In this document: in pieces, positions 26,574-37,364 of the stretch
How positions within the stretch are numbered: position 1 is the stretch's first letter
How the letters are laid out: each line of letters opens with the position of its first letter
DNA from: Steromphala cineraria
Taxonomy: Eukaryota > Mollusca > Gastropoda > Trochida > Trochidae
Direction: 5' to 3'
Assembly: GCA_916613615.1 (NCBI GenBank)
Contig: OU744735.1
Location: forward strand, 40,001,468 to 40,065,467
Length of the DNA stretch: 64,000 bases
Made by a program: the position numbers and the translations under genes
Notes under the pieces: model-generated
Seen by the model: only the letters and a program-made list of their open reading frames with translations
The model's database searches: none
What the model was told of the DNA's origin: nothing

Positions 26574-27134
26574 TCCAAAACTAATCCAAATTGTTCACAC
26601 CAAGACTCCAGACCTTTCAAACCCTTTAAGAAATGGTTACACCTTTTGATATCAAATCAAGCGACGGTATTTTGTAAGTACGGCACGTTGTCAAATTAGC
26701 AAGTGCTCTGAAAGCATGACTAGCATTCACACTTCGTCATTTAGCACCTACCAACTCTTTTGCTTTGAAGTCTGCATGTTCTATATATGCTTCGTATCGA
26801 TTCCTATGATTAATTGCATCTGGTTTCTGACAAAGATGGAGTCTACTGGATCTTATGCCCAATTAGTCTCAAGACGTCTCTGATGACCTCGGGACCCCAC
26901 TAGTCTCTTATCGATGCCTTGTGCTGTTCCCCCATTTACAGTAATCCTCTTATCATCTTTGTATAAAAACTAGGGTATCCTGTTACCATATTCATCAGAA
27001 TTTGATTATTTGCTTGATCTTGATGTTACATTTTGATGTTGCTGTTGATGTGTTCAGGAAATATTGCTCATATTGGCTTAATATATGTAAATTAGTGTAT
27101 AACAATGTTATATTTGGGATTACACTATCTTGAA

Positions 27135-27200
27135 TAGTACAGATTCTTGTACTTTTCGGGCCGAGTCCCATGCGGGATTCGAACCCACACCCTCAGAGTA
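27135..27200 (-). repeat. tRNA-related SINE fragment
   Basis: On the minus strand it reads GGGTGTGGGTTCGAATCCCG, containing a pol III B-box (GGTTCGAATCC), followed by CATGGGACTCGGCCC. No A-box half or full cloverleaf is evident, so this is a SINE or tRNA remnant. Confidence 0.55.
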
Positions 27201-27694
27201 TGGCATTTATCTCTAAATTAGTGTAGTCAAGAAAAAATGGTTGGTTTTGGTTTTGAACCCTGTCTTATGACTGCTAAAATATCACTGCACTATATTTTGC
27301 CTGCTAAATCAGAACACATTAATTATCCTGCCTTTCTCAGCATATCATCATAAAATGTCGTAATAGTGTTGATGGTCACATTAAGATGACTCATATTATG
27401 ATGTTTTATCACCAAAAAGCGTTGGTTGTCACAAAAGATGCTATAGGTTGCCATTTACTGCAGTAAGTAACACAATTATCCTTCACCTATGGGAAACATC
27501 TTATCCCTTTTTATCTTAGTAAGTCTATTTTAACATGTTTGTTGAGCAAAGATGACATTTTCTAAGAAAGATGGGGTTATGAGATTAATAAAAGTAAATT
27601 GTATTTGTCTGAGTATACTTATCAAATTTGTTATGATATTATTATGGAGATATTTTTATATGGATTATCAGGTATATTTGGTTCAAAATGTATT

Positions 27695-28063
27695 TTTGAT
27701 GTCCTTCATATAAGCATTGAGTCTAAGTGTAAATAAGATGATCTTTTTGTAATTTGTCCTTGGGTTTGAAAGGTTTGAGTGAAAATTGAGTTGTAATATG
27801 AAAACATTTGATCAATATGAGATTCAATCATTATTGTTTTTATCAAATTTAGTTTTTTACACCTTCAATTTCGATTTCCTTCATTAAAGCATTGAGTCTT
27901 TCTGTAAATAAGATTATCATTTTATCATTTGTCCTTGGCTATGTATGATGTTTAAAAAGGTTTGAGTGAACATTGAATTGTAATATGAAAACATTTGATC
28001 AATATGAGATTCAATCAATATTGTTTTTATCAAATTTAGTTTTTTACACCTTCAATTTTGATT
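27695..28063. repeat. Tandem duplication of about 190 bp
   Basis: Two copies share CATTGAGTC, AAATAAGAT, GGTTTGAGTGAA and ACATTTGATCAATATGAGA, and end TTTTTTACACCTTCAATTT. Identity is about 85-90%. Confidence 0.85.
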
Positions 28064-28948
28064 TTGATGGCATTTTTATTGTCTTTATGAGTTGATTCTG
28101 TAAATTTCTGCCTTGAAATATTTATGATGTTATGATACCTTTGAAATCAATCATAACAGTGACATCAGATAAATTAATCTTTGATAAATTGATACATTAG
28201 CAGTGAAATAAATGAAATTAATTTAAATTCTTACAAGAAGACTAAAATTTATTAATTGACTCAGCAGACAATTTTTATATTGTGAATCAAATAAGCAATT
28301 CTTTCATCAACATATAAAATAATTAAATCTTAGGAAATTTTATCCGGGTATATAGTGTTCAGTTGTTTGTTGGTCAGTGATGCCATTAATGAGACTTAGA
28401 TATTGTTGATAAGGCAAAAATGCAAACTCTTACATCAAGGAATATGTATTGCCATATATTAGTATTTTAAAAAATCAAGATTTTGCATGCTATTTTTTCT
28501 GAATACCGGTACCGGTATATATATATCAGAGCAAAAAGAACAACAATCTTTTCTCAGGAAGCAGTCATTTTCACAAGTGAGATTATTCAATCACTTTGTA
28601 TGATCTTACATATTTGAGATACTTTCACAACACTTCACACTTTGTTTAGAAATTTCCATCCATTTATGTTATATTTTGTTTTGTTTTTTTCTTCAGTTTT
28701 AGATGGAAATTGTTCAATTCAAAATGTTTGAAATTGGATATTTTAAGAGGTGGGTCATGAAATGTATCATGCTTTTTCTGTATTGCCATACTGATATATC
28801 GATAATACCACAAATCCTAACTTAACGCTGATAAAAAGCTATTGCAAGAGGCTGCCATCAAACTGTCAGTTTGTAGAGATTTTATGAGAGCTTGCATCAA
28901 TATATATAGAGGAACTTCTTTGAGAGACATTTAGAAGCTGGTTGATGA

Positions 28949-28992
28949 AGAAGAACAAGTTATTATGGATATCCATAATAACTTGTTCTTCT
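28949..28992. repeat. Perfect 44-bp palindrome with no spacer
   Basis: Left arm AGAAGAACAAGTTATTATGG then AT, followed immediately by its exact reverse complement. The centre is at 28970/28971. It is flanked by direct copies of TATATATAGAGGA (about 28899 and 28993). Confidence 0.95.
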
Positions 28993-29241
28993 ATATATAG
29001 AGGAGTAAAATAAACATTATGATATCTCCAGCAAACCCGAACAGGCTAGTATCATAGTTTATTACTCTCTTGTTGAAGATATCGCTGTTTAATAAATCTT
29101 TCAGTTATTACACAAATGTGTCATAACATCGCGTGGTGACCGAATGACATGACTTAATGGTGACATCATAATTGTTAAGTATGACGTCACAATGTCACGA
29201 CGATCATGTTGGTGAATGTCTTTTAATTTTCAACGATGTAG

Positions 29242-29430
29242 TAAGCCCAGTTATAAATAAAATACCAAACTCAGTCCCGTTTAATAACACTTTTATAAAA
29301 CTCGTGAATGGTATCAACATTTAACTCGCTTTTGCTCATTAAACTCCAAACCATCAATCGTTTCATGAAAATTTTATTAAACGGGACAGAGTTTATAGTA
29401 TTCTCTATATCAACCACCAGACTGGGCTGA
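29242..29430. mobile_element. Foldback MITE (CCCGTTTAATAA arms)
   Basis: Inverted arms contain CTCAGTCCCGTTTAATAA on the left and TTATTAAACGGGACAGAG on the right, continuing with less precise pairing to GCCCAGT and ACTGGGC at the edges. Confidence 0.7.
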
Positions 29431-29680
29431 GACCAACCTCAGCTAAACAGGTTGCTAGGACGACAAATAATGGTTAAAAGAGCCTCTACAAAAGCAGGTC
29501 TGTTTATCTTGAACCACCTGCCTGAACACACAAGAACAGTTGACTGACATCACACCATAAAAAATAACTGTATACTAAAGACTTTTCAGCAAGCATTGGA
29601 CCAATCATCTCAACAAGTCTTGGAGTTAAGGCATTAAAATCTATACAAAATAAGACTATAGTTTTAACATTATTGTCAAC

Positions 29681-30036
29681 CAGTGTATGAAAATAATTTT
29701 CAAGATCGCTAGCAAACCGGGCTAGAAAGTTGTCAAAGTTACTAGCCCAAAAGAAAAATTACGAGCCCAATTAAGTAAAGATGAAAAATGTTTTCTGACA
29801 TAAATTGTTTTAAAATCAAACTGCTCAAATGGTCTTCTGGCATGTGATGGCGGTGATCGGAAACTGACACAAAATAGAAACTGAATTAATTACATAATTG
29901 AATGCAAAAGAAGTCAAAATATTTTCGATACACCAATCCACACTAGCCAATCGGTCTATCATTGCTATTTTTGTACTTGCCCAGGCAAACTTCAACTAGC
30001 ATTGGGCTACCGGGCTAGTGGTTATTTCGGACACTG
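29681..30036. mobile_element. hAT-like MITE with 8-bp target duplication
   Basis: Flanked on both sides by TTGTCAAC (29673-29680 and 30037-30044). The ends are CAGTGTATGAAAATAA and, inverted, TTATTTCGGACACTG. Subterminal copies of GGGCTAG appear near both ends. The 8-bp duplication and CAGTG-type ends point to hAT. It ends 28 bp before the coding exon at 30065. Confidence 0.85.
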
Positions 30037-30064
30037 TTGTCAACCTTGAATTGTTTGATTCCAG

Positions 30065-30229
30065 CTGGAGCAGTTGGCGTACACGTGGTTGGAGAGACAG
30101 AAGCTGGGGGGCACGTACAGCAGTCACCGTGCCCAGACAGAACACCACGTGGTCGTGTGCACCACCACCCTCCACTCTGACACCATCATGGACTTCCTCA
30201 ACGAGTTCTACGCTCACCCGCTACTCCAG
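30065..30229 (+). CDS. Slo2 channel exon: C-linker and first strand of RCK1
   Basis: 165 nt, codons 62-116, phase 0 at both ends. It reads [16 protein letters not shown], then [16 protein letters not shown], then [14 protein letters not shown]. This is the S6-RCK1 linker followed by the first beta strand and helix of RCK1. Vertebrate Slack has the same order ([28 protein letters not shown], split here only for comparison of motifs YSRHRAQTE and FLNEFYAHP). The acceptor is TTTGATTCCAG and the donor CAG|GTGGGC. It is separated from the pore exon by an 18.2-kb intron. A hAT-like MITE with an 8-bp target duplication ends 28 bp upstream of the acceptor junction. Confidence 0.95.
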
Positions 30230-30738
30230 GTGGGCTGTCTTGGTACTCTGATCTAGCCTCTGTTTGAATTAGCCAAATAAATGGGCTAGAAAGGTTGAAG
30301 CCTGATTGGAAGCATCCAAACTTACCGTAGTTGTGCTATCAGTGATATTGTTTCAAAACTGATCATTCCCAATGCCTCAGTCATTTTGGTTTGCTTCATC
30401 AAAACTACAACTTGAATGACAATGTCAAATCACTACGTTGTATCAAAAGTGATTTTTTTGAAAAGCTGCAGTTGTTATTGTTTCCTTTACCAAAACTATT
30501 ACCCTGATAGGACTGTCCCTTTAAGAGTGTCACAGTAACCTGTAATTGCAGAAACTGGAACAATGACTACAGTAGAACACGGATATAGCGAACAAATGTT
30601 CAAGTCCCGTCCCTATATAATATCATTAAAATTATATGCGTATAGCGAACACCGGATATAGCGAACTAAATTCTTTTGTCCCTTGGAGTTCGTTTTATCC
30701 GAGTTCTACTGTATATGGTGTACATTTCCTTATTACAG
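30230..30738 (+). other. Intron with MITE-F right-end scrap
   Basis: 509-bp intron. It holds a MITE-F right-end scrap (about 30500-30524) and the pogo/Tigger-like MITE listed separately; the rest is plain AT-rich intron. Confidence 0.7.
30568..30713. mobile_element. Pogo/Tigger-like MITE, copy 2, beside an acceptor
   Basis: TA-flanked ends CAGTAGAACACGGATATAGC and ATCCGAGTTCTACTG, the same family as 26394-26573 but shorter. It ends 25 bp before the exon at 30739, so it probably contributes or displaces the branch-point region. Confidence 0.85.
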
Positions 30739-30875
30739 GACTACTTCGTGGTGCTCCTGTCCCCGTGTGAGCTGGACTCCACGATGAAGATGCTGCTACA
30801 GGTACCTATATGGGCTCAGCGTGTCATCTACGTGCAGGGCTCCGCTCTCAAGTACACAGACCTGGCCAGATGCAG
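30739..30875 (+). CDS. Slo2 channel exon: RCK1 (DYFVVLLSP)
   Basis: 137 nt, codons 117-161 plus two bases of codon 162. It encodes DYFVVLLSPCELDSTMK, then LLQVPIWAQRVIYVQGSALK and TDLARC. In vertebrate Slack the matching segment is DYYVVILCPTE followed by [23 protein letters not shown], so the alignment is close along the whole exon. It forms RCK1 strands B and C and the intervening helix. The acceptor is TTCCTTATTACAG. The donor, CAG|GTGATC, is weaker than its neighbours but gives the only phase that joins the next exon. A pogo/Tigger-like MITE ends 25 bp before the exon. Confidence 0.93.
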
Positions 30876-31940
30876 GTGATCGAGTCATGCTACCTTTGTT
30901 TTACCTGTCCCTAAGAAGCCCTACTTCAATTTCATGCATAGTTTGTCAAGCCTGTGAAGTAGCGGATTAGAAATGTTTCTTTTAATTCGAGCATAAGTAT
31001 TTGCTCACCAATTATGATTTGATAGCTCACTGCCATGTTTTAATGAATATATCAGTGCCAAATGTTATCTTGCTACGTTTGCATATATTTTGGTTTGGTG
31101 GGTATCAGGGTAGGTGTAGAAGCTCTGCAGTTAAATACAGCTACTTTGCAAATGTTTTTGTATTTACTTATTGCAAATATCATATAATATGGTGTTTGAT
31201 CAAGTTTGACAATGATCATTGTACCAAAGGTTTTGATTTTTAGACTCAATGTAGTAAAATCTTTTTCTTATTACAATCTTAAAATTGATGCCCATATTAA
31301 CTAAGGAACAAGTACATATGGCAATGATTAATGCTATGTTGGGTTCAACAAAATGTTTTATTACCTTATAAAATATGTTGAAAACTTCACCAAAAATGTG
31401 TCAAATCAATGAAGAATTGCAGAAAGAATAATAAATTTGCTCAGACACATGAATTTGGCTAAAAGTTGTGCTAGAAAGGAGTTGTTGATAAAAGAAAATG
31501 AATCAGAGTAATGTTGGCATTCATAAGTCCTGAATGGCTGGTCACATTACCTCATGCATTTGCGCCATCTTGGAAAAGTTTGTCATGCAGCGGCCCTAGA
31601 ATATCGACTCTTGCAAAGGAGAGAGAGAGTTTTCAAGTGTCAGACATGAATTTATAATAATCATGGATACCAGCAGAATGTACAGTTTGGTTTAAGAGTT
31701 TGATCTTGAGGGAGTGATATCTTCCAATATCATGTGTATAGAAAGGTTTTCCATTTTTATTATTCAAACATCAAACTCGTTAATCAACAATCTTGCTGCC
31801 AATGAGCTGATTGACACTTTGTGTAAGTTTTCAAGGTGTACATGTAAATATTTTTTCACCTTTTGAAGTGCAACAAATATGTCATTAAGAGTATATATAG
31901 TGTTGCTGTAATGTCTACAAAAAGAGGGATTGAATTTCAG
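30876..31940 (+). other. Intron without recognised content
   Basis: 1.07 kb of AT-rich sequence. Open frames at 31001 and on the reverse strand at 31764 are not convincing. Confidence 0.7.
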
Positions 31941-32004
31941 AATGCAAGAAGCTGAAGCCTGTTTTATTCTGGCTGCCAGGAACCACAGTAACAAGATGGC
32001 TGCT
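31941..32004 (+). CDS. Slo2 channel exon: short RCK1 exon (EACFIL)
   Basis: 64 nt: one base completes Arg162, then 21 codons read MQEAEACFILAARNHSNKMAA (the motif EACFIL is a Slo2 hallmark; vertebrate EACFILSSRNEVDRTAA). It supplies the RCK1 strand before the DQHTILRAW helix. The acceptor is GAATTTCAG and the donor GCT|GTGAGT. It is too short to be found as an open frame, and a reverse-strand open frame that overlaps it is a shadow. Phase 0 at its 3' end matches the next exon. Confidence 0.93.
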
Positions 32005-32478
32005 GTGAGTACTAGTTGTAATATAACCCGTCTTGGTTGGTTGTAAGGTTGATACCCGATATAAGAGAAATATAGACAGGAAATAAATTTGGTATTGATA
32101 TTTCTAAAAAAAACAATAATTTCGCTGAATAAGACTTTTATGTCTGGCCTCAGCTATCTAGCCATATAACAACAAAAGTGGCCACACTTCTTGTCTCTTT
32201 AACTTATTTCTGTCAAAGAGGCCACAGGCCCATACATAACATACATAACATTTGCAAAATACATGTTTTTTGAAAATAATCATATGAACATTCATCCTGA
32301 AGAATAATTTCATAATTTATGCATATCAACATTTTATGCTATGTACAATTGAAATAAGTGATAACCATGTCTCTCTAACTTATAGCAAAGTAAAGCTAAG
32401 TAAATCCAAATAAAAGATGCCTTTGGCCATAGGTCATAATTACGTGTTTAACTTATTATGTCAAAGTGAAGAGATCCC

Positions 32479-33039
32479 TTAAAGTAACATAATCAGAGTT
32501 CAATATTTTTTAAAGTAATTTTACTGTTTTCCTTGTATTTTTAGCAAAATTTTGCAACCAACCTAGGGAAAATCGGACCAAAATTCATAAAATAGGAGAT
32601 AATTAACCAAAATGACCGAAACGGCACCCGACATAAAGACGAATCAAGTGTGGCCATCTCGCAACTTCCGGTTTCTAAATATACGCTTGAAAAACGTCTT
32701 TGTCGTGCACGACTAGATTTTATTTTCGTTTTCTCCGAATAAGATGTTCGTTGCTGCAAAAGTTGATATCCATCGAACACAATTTACGGTAGTTGAGACA
32801 CGGTGTAAATCCTACAAGCATAATGATGACGTCACTGAAAGCGGGTTCGTTAAATGCTATGCCTTTTTTCCTGGGAGTACTGTGCTCTTACGTCGAAATA
32901 GGTATGTTATTGTTGATTAAAAATTGTAAATGTGATATCAAAATTTCGACGAAAGAATTGTCTACAGAGTGATGTATCTATATTCTCAATAGCTAAATGT
33001 CATCCCGAACCGCATGCAAGTATGATTATGTTACTTTAA
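32479..33039. mobile_element. MITE-C, copy 1 (TTAA target)
   Basis: 561 bp with TTAA edges and inverted ends TTAAAGTAACATAATC and GATTATGTTACTTTAA. The interior shares AAAATCGGACCAAAATTCAT and GTGTGGCCAT with 44198-44748. The rest of this intron (32005-32478, 33040-33455) shows nothing. Confidence 0.85.
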
Positions 33040-33455
33040 TGCTGTATTTCCTCTAATACGCACTGGGTCTTTAATAAAAATTAAGTGCTGGTCCCGTAAT
33101 ACGCGCATTCAGTCTCTAATATTAAGTTTCGAGAAAGGCTAAAAGAAATACACAAATAAGAATGAATCTTGGTAGCTATGCATGAAAATTAAAGCGCCAG
33201 CTCAAAAACATTTTAAAAATATGTTCATTTCTTTTCGTTAAAGTTATTGTGAACCGAATGAACCCTTCAAATTTCATGTTTAAGAAGTAGCACTTGATAT
33301 CCTTCTATAATCACCAGAGGGTCAAGGGGTGCTGACAAAATGTTACCTAGCAGAAAATACAGTATATATGTATTATAATTGCTCAAGTGATGGTGTGCAT
33401 ACTCAAACTGTTATAGACTGTAAAAATGTTAATAATCATTCTTTCCCTGCTATAG

Positions 33456-33564
33456 GACCAGCACACAATACTCAGGGCGTGGGCCGTGAAGGATTTCGCT
33501 CCCTCCTGCCCTCTCTATGTTCAGATCTTCCGCCCAGGGAACAAGTTCCATGTCAAATTCGCAG
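33456..33564 (+). CDS. Slo2 channel exon: RCK1 ([16 protein letters not shown])
   Basis: 109 nt, codons 184-219 plus one base. It encodes [20 protein letters not shown], then [16 protein letters not shown]. Vertebrate Slack has [20 protein letters not shown] and [16 protein letters not shown] here, so this is one of the most conserved parts of RCK1. The acceptor is TTCCCTGCTATAG and the donor GCAG|GTGAGC. The last base starts the Asp codon finished by the following exon. Confidence 0.96.
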
Positions 33565-33737
33565 GTGAGCAGATGAAGTTGATAAGTTTAATAATGAAGT
33601 CAATTTTGGCCGAATTTCTGCTAAATTATATCTTGGTAATTCTAGAACACAGAAAACGACCAAACTAAAGTTAAGTGTCTTGTTATATAGATAACTGTGA
33701 TGGGAACAACATTGAGATGCTGTTTGTAAATTTGATT

Positions 33738-34048
33738 GTCTCACCTAAGTTATATGTTCGGCTTCAGATTAGGAGGTCTGTGGTTCAAATCCAGCCAGGA
33801 GCTCGGCAACTTTGTCTGCAGTAGAGAACTGTTCTACATGCAGTCGGGTTTGGGTGCAATGCTACAATGAATTTCAGTGCAGTACCACCCATGGTTGCTA
33901 GTTCCAGCCGATGCTCGTAGGTTTCATTGCAATGCATATAGCCACAATAGTGTTGCGGGCTTTCTCCCTGCAATAATACTAGCAGCCGCGATATAAGTGA
34001 AATACACTTGAAAGTGGCGATAAACCCCACATCACCTCACCTCAGGTC
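33738..34048 (+). repeat. tRNA-derived SINE
   Basis: A pol III B-box-like GTGGTTCAAATCC lies near 33780. A body follows, and the tail is GATATAAGTGAAATACACTT then GAAAGTGGCGATAAACCCCA. The tail resembles conserved SINE 3' domains seen in bivalves and other metazoans (recall). No ORF. Confidence 0.6.
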
Positions 34049-34564
34049 CTCAAGTCTACTGCCCATCTCATGCTCAGCTTACCTCATAGGCTGTTACATC
34101 ATCGTACCCAAGCTGGAGTGTCTCTCAAGTATACATAGCACATGTGTGCTTGGAGTCTCCTAAACTGTTTTATTATTGTCACTTACTGGTGCCTTGCAGA
34201 CTAATCCTATAGGATATCATTGTAGCCTAAGCTAGTTTACCTCACCCTCTTTCAAATTAATTATTATCTTGAATAGAGATCTGAAAATGGTTAATGATCT
34301 GATACCAAGGATGTAACTGAGCATATCAAAGATTGTTGTGAAGCAGAAGAGTACAGGTGAAAAATGTATAAGGGTGCATGGCGTTCAACGGCAAACAAGT
34401 ACAACAGAAGACATATGAACATTTAACATGTAATGAATGAGGAAATGATATGAATGATGACTAAATAGTGGATTTAGGCAAAATGTGAATTAAGCCCTGT
34501 CACAGGGTGAATGTGACAGGGTGAGGTCTACTACTTCCTACTGGCTTCGGCTGGAGGGATATCT

Positions 34565-34633
34565 CTTTGGCCGAACAGGTAGAGCGTAGGACTCTCAATT
34601 CGGAGGTTCCGGGTTCGAATCCCACGTGGACAT
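34565..34633 (+). pseudogene. tRNA-like sequence, decayed
   Basis: TTTGGCCGAACAGGTAGAGC resembles an A-box region and GGTTCCGGGTTCGAATCCCA holds a B-box and T-arm. The anticodon loop would be CTCTCAA (CTC), but the anticodon stem has mismatches and the acceptor stem does not pair. I treat it as a tRNA pseudogene or SINE head in the intron 110 bp before the exon at 34743. Confidence 0.6.
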
Positions 34634-34742
34634 AAAAATATTGGATTTTCTTTCCTGCTACATTTGCAAGAATGTTTTTTTAAACAAATAAATAATAACA
34701 ACTTTTTGAATAAGAAATTGATAAAGAAAGCTTATGTTACAG

Positions 34743-34851
34743 ACCATGTGGTGTGTGAGGATGAGTTCAAGTACGCCATGTTGGCCAACAACTGTCTGTG
34801 TCCCGGTATCTCCACCTTCGTCACTCTTCTACTCCACACCTCCCGCGGACA
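34743..34851 (+). CDS. Slo2 channel exon: RCK1 ([14 protein letters not shown])
   Basis: 109 nt, two bases completing Asp220, codons 221-255, then two bases. It encodes [20 protein letters not shown], then [15 protein letters not shown]. The family motif is [20 protein letters not shown] followed by PATSTLITLLVHTSRG. This is the C-terminal half of RCK1 with the helix that packs on S6. The acceptor is TTATGTTACAG and the donor CA|GTGAGT. A decayed tRNA-like sequence lies about 110 bp upstream in the intron. Confidence 0.95.
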
Positions 34852-35254
34852 GTGAGTATATACTGCCAGGCAAAAGAAAGTTCTCACCCTCGTTGAATTT
34901 ATCACATGAATAGTTTTCGATACAAAAAATATCAATATCATTCAAAGAATACTTTTTTGGTTTTTTTTTATTTGATTTAAAAAAATATATTTTATTGTGA
35001 TAAATTGTTCCAAAATTAATTTTGTTCATCAAAATGAAAGTTTTAACTGTGATGAGCATGATAGAGGATTACTTCAACAATTAAAGATGATATCTCTTTC
35101 TTGAAGGTCATGAGTGTTAGATCTTCAATTCTCATTCAAGACATCGTCAAACTTAGGAAAATTCAAATTGCCTTTGCAGTATCAATTTAGACGAAGATGC
35201 TTGAAATGAAATTGATTTTGCCTTAGATAAACTTTACATTGATGTGTTATTCAG
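34852..35254 (+). other. Intron without recognised content
   Basis: 403 bp, AT-rich. The reverse-strand open frames here are shadows of the neighbouring exon. Confidence 0.7.
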
Positions 35255-35404
35255 AGAAGGTCAGACTTCCTCGGAGGAATGGCAGCAACTTTACGGGAAG
35301 TGTTCGGGGAACGAGATCTACCACATACAACTGGGGGACAGCAAGTTCTTCGGGGAGTACCGTGGAAAGAGCTTCACATACGCATCGTTCCATGCACACA
35401 GGAA
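35255..35404 (+). CDS. Slo2 channel exon: RCK1 end ([11 protein letters not shown])
   Basis: 150 nt, one base completing Gln256, codons 257-305, then two bases. It encodes [20 protein letters not shown], then [20 protein letters not shown] and TYASFHAHR. Slack has [20 protein letters not shown] and [20 protein letters not shown]. The acceptor is GTTATTCAG and the donor AA|GTAAGT. This is the dimerising C-terminal subdomain of RCK1, before the linker. Confidence 0.95.
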
Positions 35405-35788
35405 GTAAGTTATTCATTGAATTTGACAGTTAAATCCATAAAGTTTGTGTTCCTAATTTTATGATTTAGTGTGATAGTATATTTACTATATGTTTTTTAG
35501 CTACTTATTGAAACAAAAAGATTACCGGGTAACTGCTTGGAAAAGTCACATGCTTTTTCTCTTGATATAATTCCATCTTCAAGAATTTCTGGGTACACCA
35601 CTGCAATGGTTTTAAAAGATTAAAGTCTCTTAGGAAAAAGAACATCATGGAAATATGATCTAGACGTATTTCAAAATCACAGATTAAATAATCTTCTTCA
35701 TCAGTTTTGAAATATTTTACACTTTAGCTATTGATATTGAATAATGCAGTCCTCAGAATAATCGGACAGTAGTCTAGCAGCTAAGAAA

Positions 35789-35894
35789 TCTGGGCCTGTA
35801 TTTTCAAGCTCTCTTAGTACTAAGCAAGTCATAAGAACCATACATTGGCCTTCGACTATCTTAGCGCTAAGAGAGCTTTGAAAATCCAGACCCT
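35789..35894. mobile_element. Short foldback MITE (CAAGCTCTCTTAGTACTAAG arms)
   Basis: Arms CTGTATTTTCAAGCTCTCTT and AGAGAGCTTTGAAAATCCAG are inverted, about 50 bp apart. Elements of this type with TTAGCGCTAAG are widespread in animal genomes. It lies in the intron before the exon at 35962; 35405-35788 otherwise shows nothing. Confidence 0.75.
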
Positions 35895-35961
35895 GCCTGT
35901 TACAGTCAAGAGACTTAGAGGTTATTCCTATTGAGAATTATTTTCATTCATCTTCTCCCAG

Positions 35962-36200
35962 GTATGGAGTAAGTCTGGTAGGAGTCCAGAAAGATGTGTC
36001 TGGGTCCACAATCCAACTGAACCCTGGTCCACGTCACATCATGAAGCCGTCAGACATCGTCTTCTACATGAACATCACGAAGGAAGAAAACTCAAACTTC
36101 ATCCTGGCCCATCCGAATCAGGACGACAAGGCAGACAAGACGCGACTCCCCCAGGGCACGGAGCAGGCTTCTAGAGTCGCCAGTATGATTGCTAGTGTTG
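35962..36200 (+). CDS. Slo2 channel exon: end of RCK1 and start of inter-RCK linker
   Basis: 239 nt, one base completing Lys306, codons 307-385, then one base. It encodes YGVSLVGVQKDVSGSTIQLN, PGPRHIMKPSDIVFYMNITK and EENSNFILAHPNQDDKADKT, ending EQASRVASMIASV. It matches Slack YGVCLIGLKRED, LLNPGPRHIL, FYINITKEENSAF and the IASMGTVAMDLQ helix that continues in the next exon. The acceptor is TCTTCTCCCAG and the donor G|GTGGGT. The polar segment after EENSNF differs from vertebrates, as expected for the poorly conserved linker. Confidence 0.94.
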
Positions 36201-36247
36201 GTGGGTGTTTACGAGAAGTATATGTCTTTGTTTAAATTTTCCATTTA

Positions 36248-36351
36248 GGAGATACACCAACTGTGTTTTTAAATGTTCGTAGTCTAACATAGATTCGATA
36301 CCTGTTGATGCCATTCTAAGCTGAAAGCGTTAGCACAGTTGGTTTATCTCC
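36248..36351. mobile_element. Short foldback MITE (GGAGATACACCAACTGTG)
   Basis: Inverted ends GGAGATACACCAACTGTG and CACAGTTGGTTTATCTCC, total 104 bp, 47 bp after the exon ending at 36200. Confidence 0.8.
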
Positions 36352-37364
36352 ATTCTACCATGTCGAGTCTTTTTTAGCTTTTAGTTTTAAATGGTATTTC
36401 TTTTCTAACATCAGTTGTGCTTCGGTCAACACTGTGACGTCATAATGTCTTGTGCTTTTGACATCAGAGGATGATGTCACTGTTGACATCACTGAAACAA
36501 AACTGGTTGTGGTAGCTTCTTGATCTACATTCAGCCTTTCGCTTAAAATTATGCTGTTTCCTGGACATAAACATGCATCATATTGATTCGAATCAAACTA
36601 AACTTGTATAAAAGTATGGGAAGTACAAGATAAAAGACTTTTAGTTAGTATTCCAACGAAGCAACTCCCGAAGCGTACAGTGACTGTATACGTGTCGACT
36701 CGTGTCACAAAGTTCGTTTCATTGGCAGTGTGTATCAAACCGCGGTGAATCGCCCGTCTGAAAAATCGTGTTTCAACCATAGAAATTAACCAATGAAATT
36801 CGAAAATTTTGAAATGTCATGGTAGAACCAGTCTTTATGAACTCACAATAACAAAATGCACATCATGACCTGTTGATTTGAACGTGCCTTGTCAAGAAGG
36901 AACTTTCTCAAGATAATTTTACCAAGTCTGCTTTGAGCTAAAGAAAATTCATTCAGACTCTAAAGACAACATCTCAAACATACCCAATTCTAGACAGGAC
37001 TGCAGCATTTTAAGATATATACCTCCACCTTGTGGGAATGCTTTGTCTGTTGCTACAATGCAGGTTTATAGACACACATCCAGAAAAACTACTTCAAATG
37101 CTGGTTAAGGTTATATGAAAAAACCTAGAATGAAAAAATCTACAAATTTTGTCATGATATAATCACTCCATTTACAAGAACTGTCAAACTGAATTTATAG
37201 CACAAATACAAATTTCGAATAGAGTCCCAGTTCATATAAAGTTGAAAAGATACTGACTTGATAAAGTCACCTCATATAACATTACAAATGATACTGTAAT
37301 GATTTATAACGTTGTTCCCAATATGATTCTGTGTAAAGTTGCCAATCATTTGCTTGGTTTCCCT

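Larger units (their letters stand above)
11843..30064 (+). other. 18.2-kb intron between pore/S6 and C-linker exons
   Basis: No exon was recognised. It contains the mobile elements and tandem repeats listed separately. Plain AT-rich stretches without recognisable content are 13111-15340, 16419-17367, 17732-18506, 22121-24922, 26574-27130 and 28064-28948. A scrap at 23610-23660 resembles the right end of the MITE at 16157, inverted. Confidence 0.75.

Noticed and set aside
34565..34633. Functional tRNA gene (anticodon CTC)
   Set aside because: A- and B-box-like motifs exist but the acceptor stem does not pair and the anticodon stem has mismatches; also no terminator run nearby.
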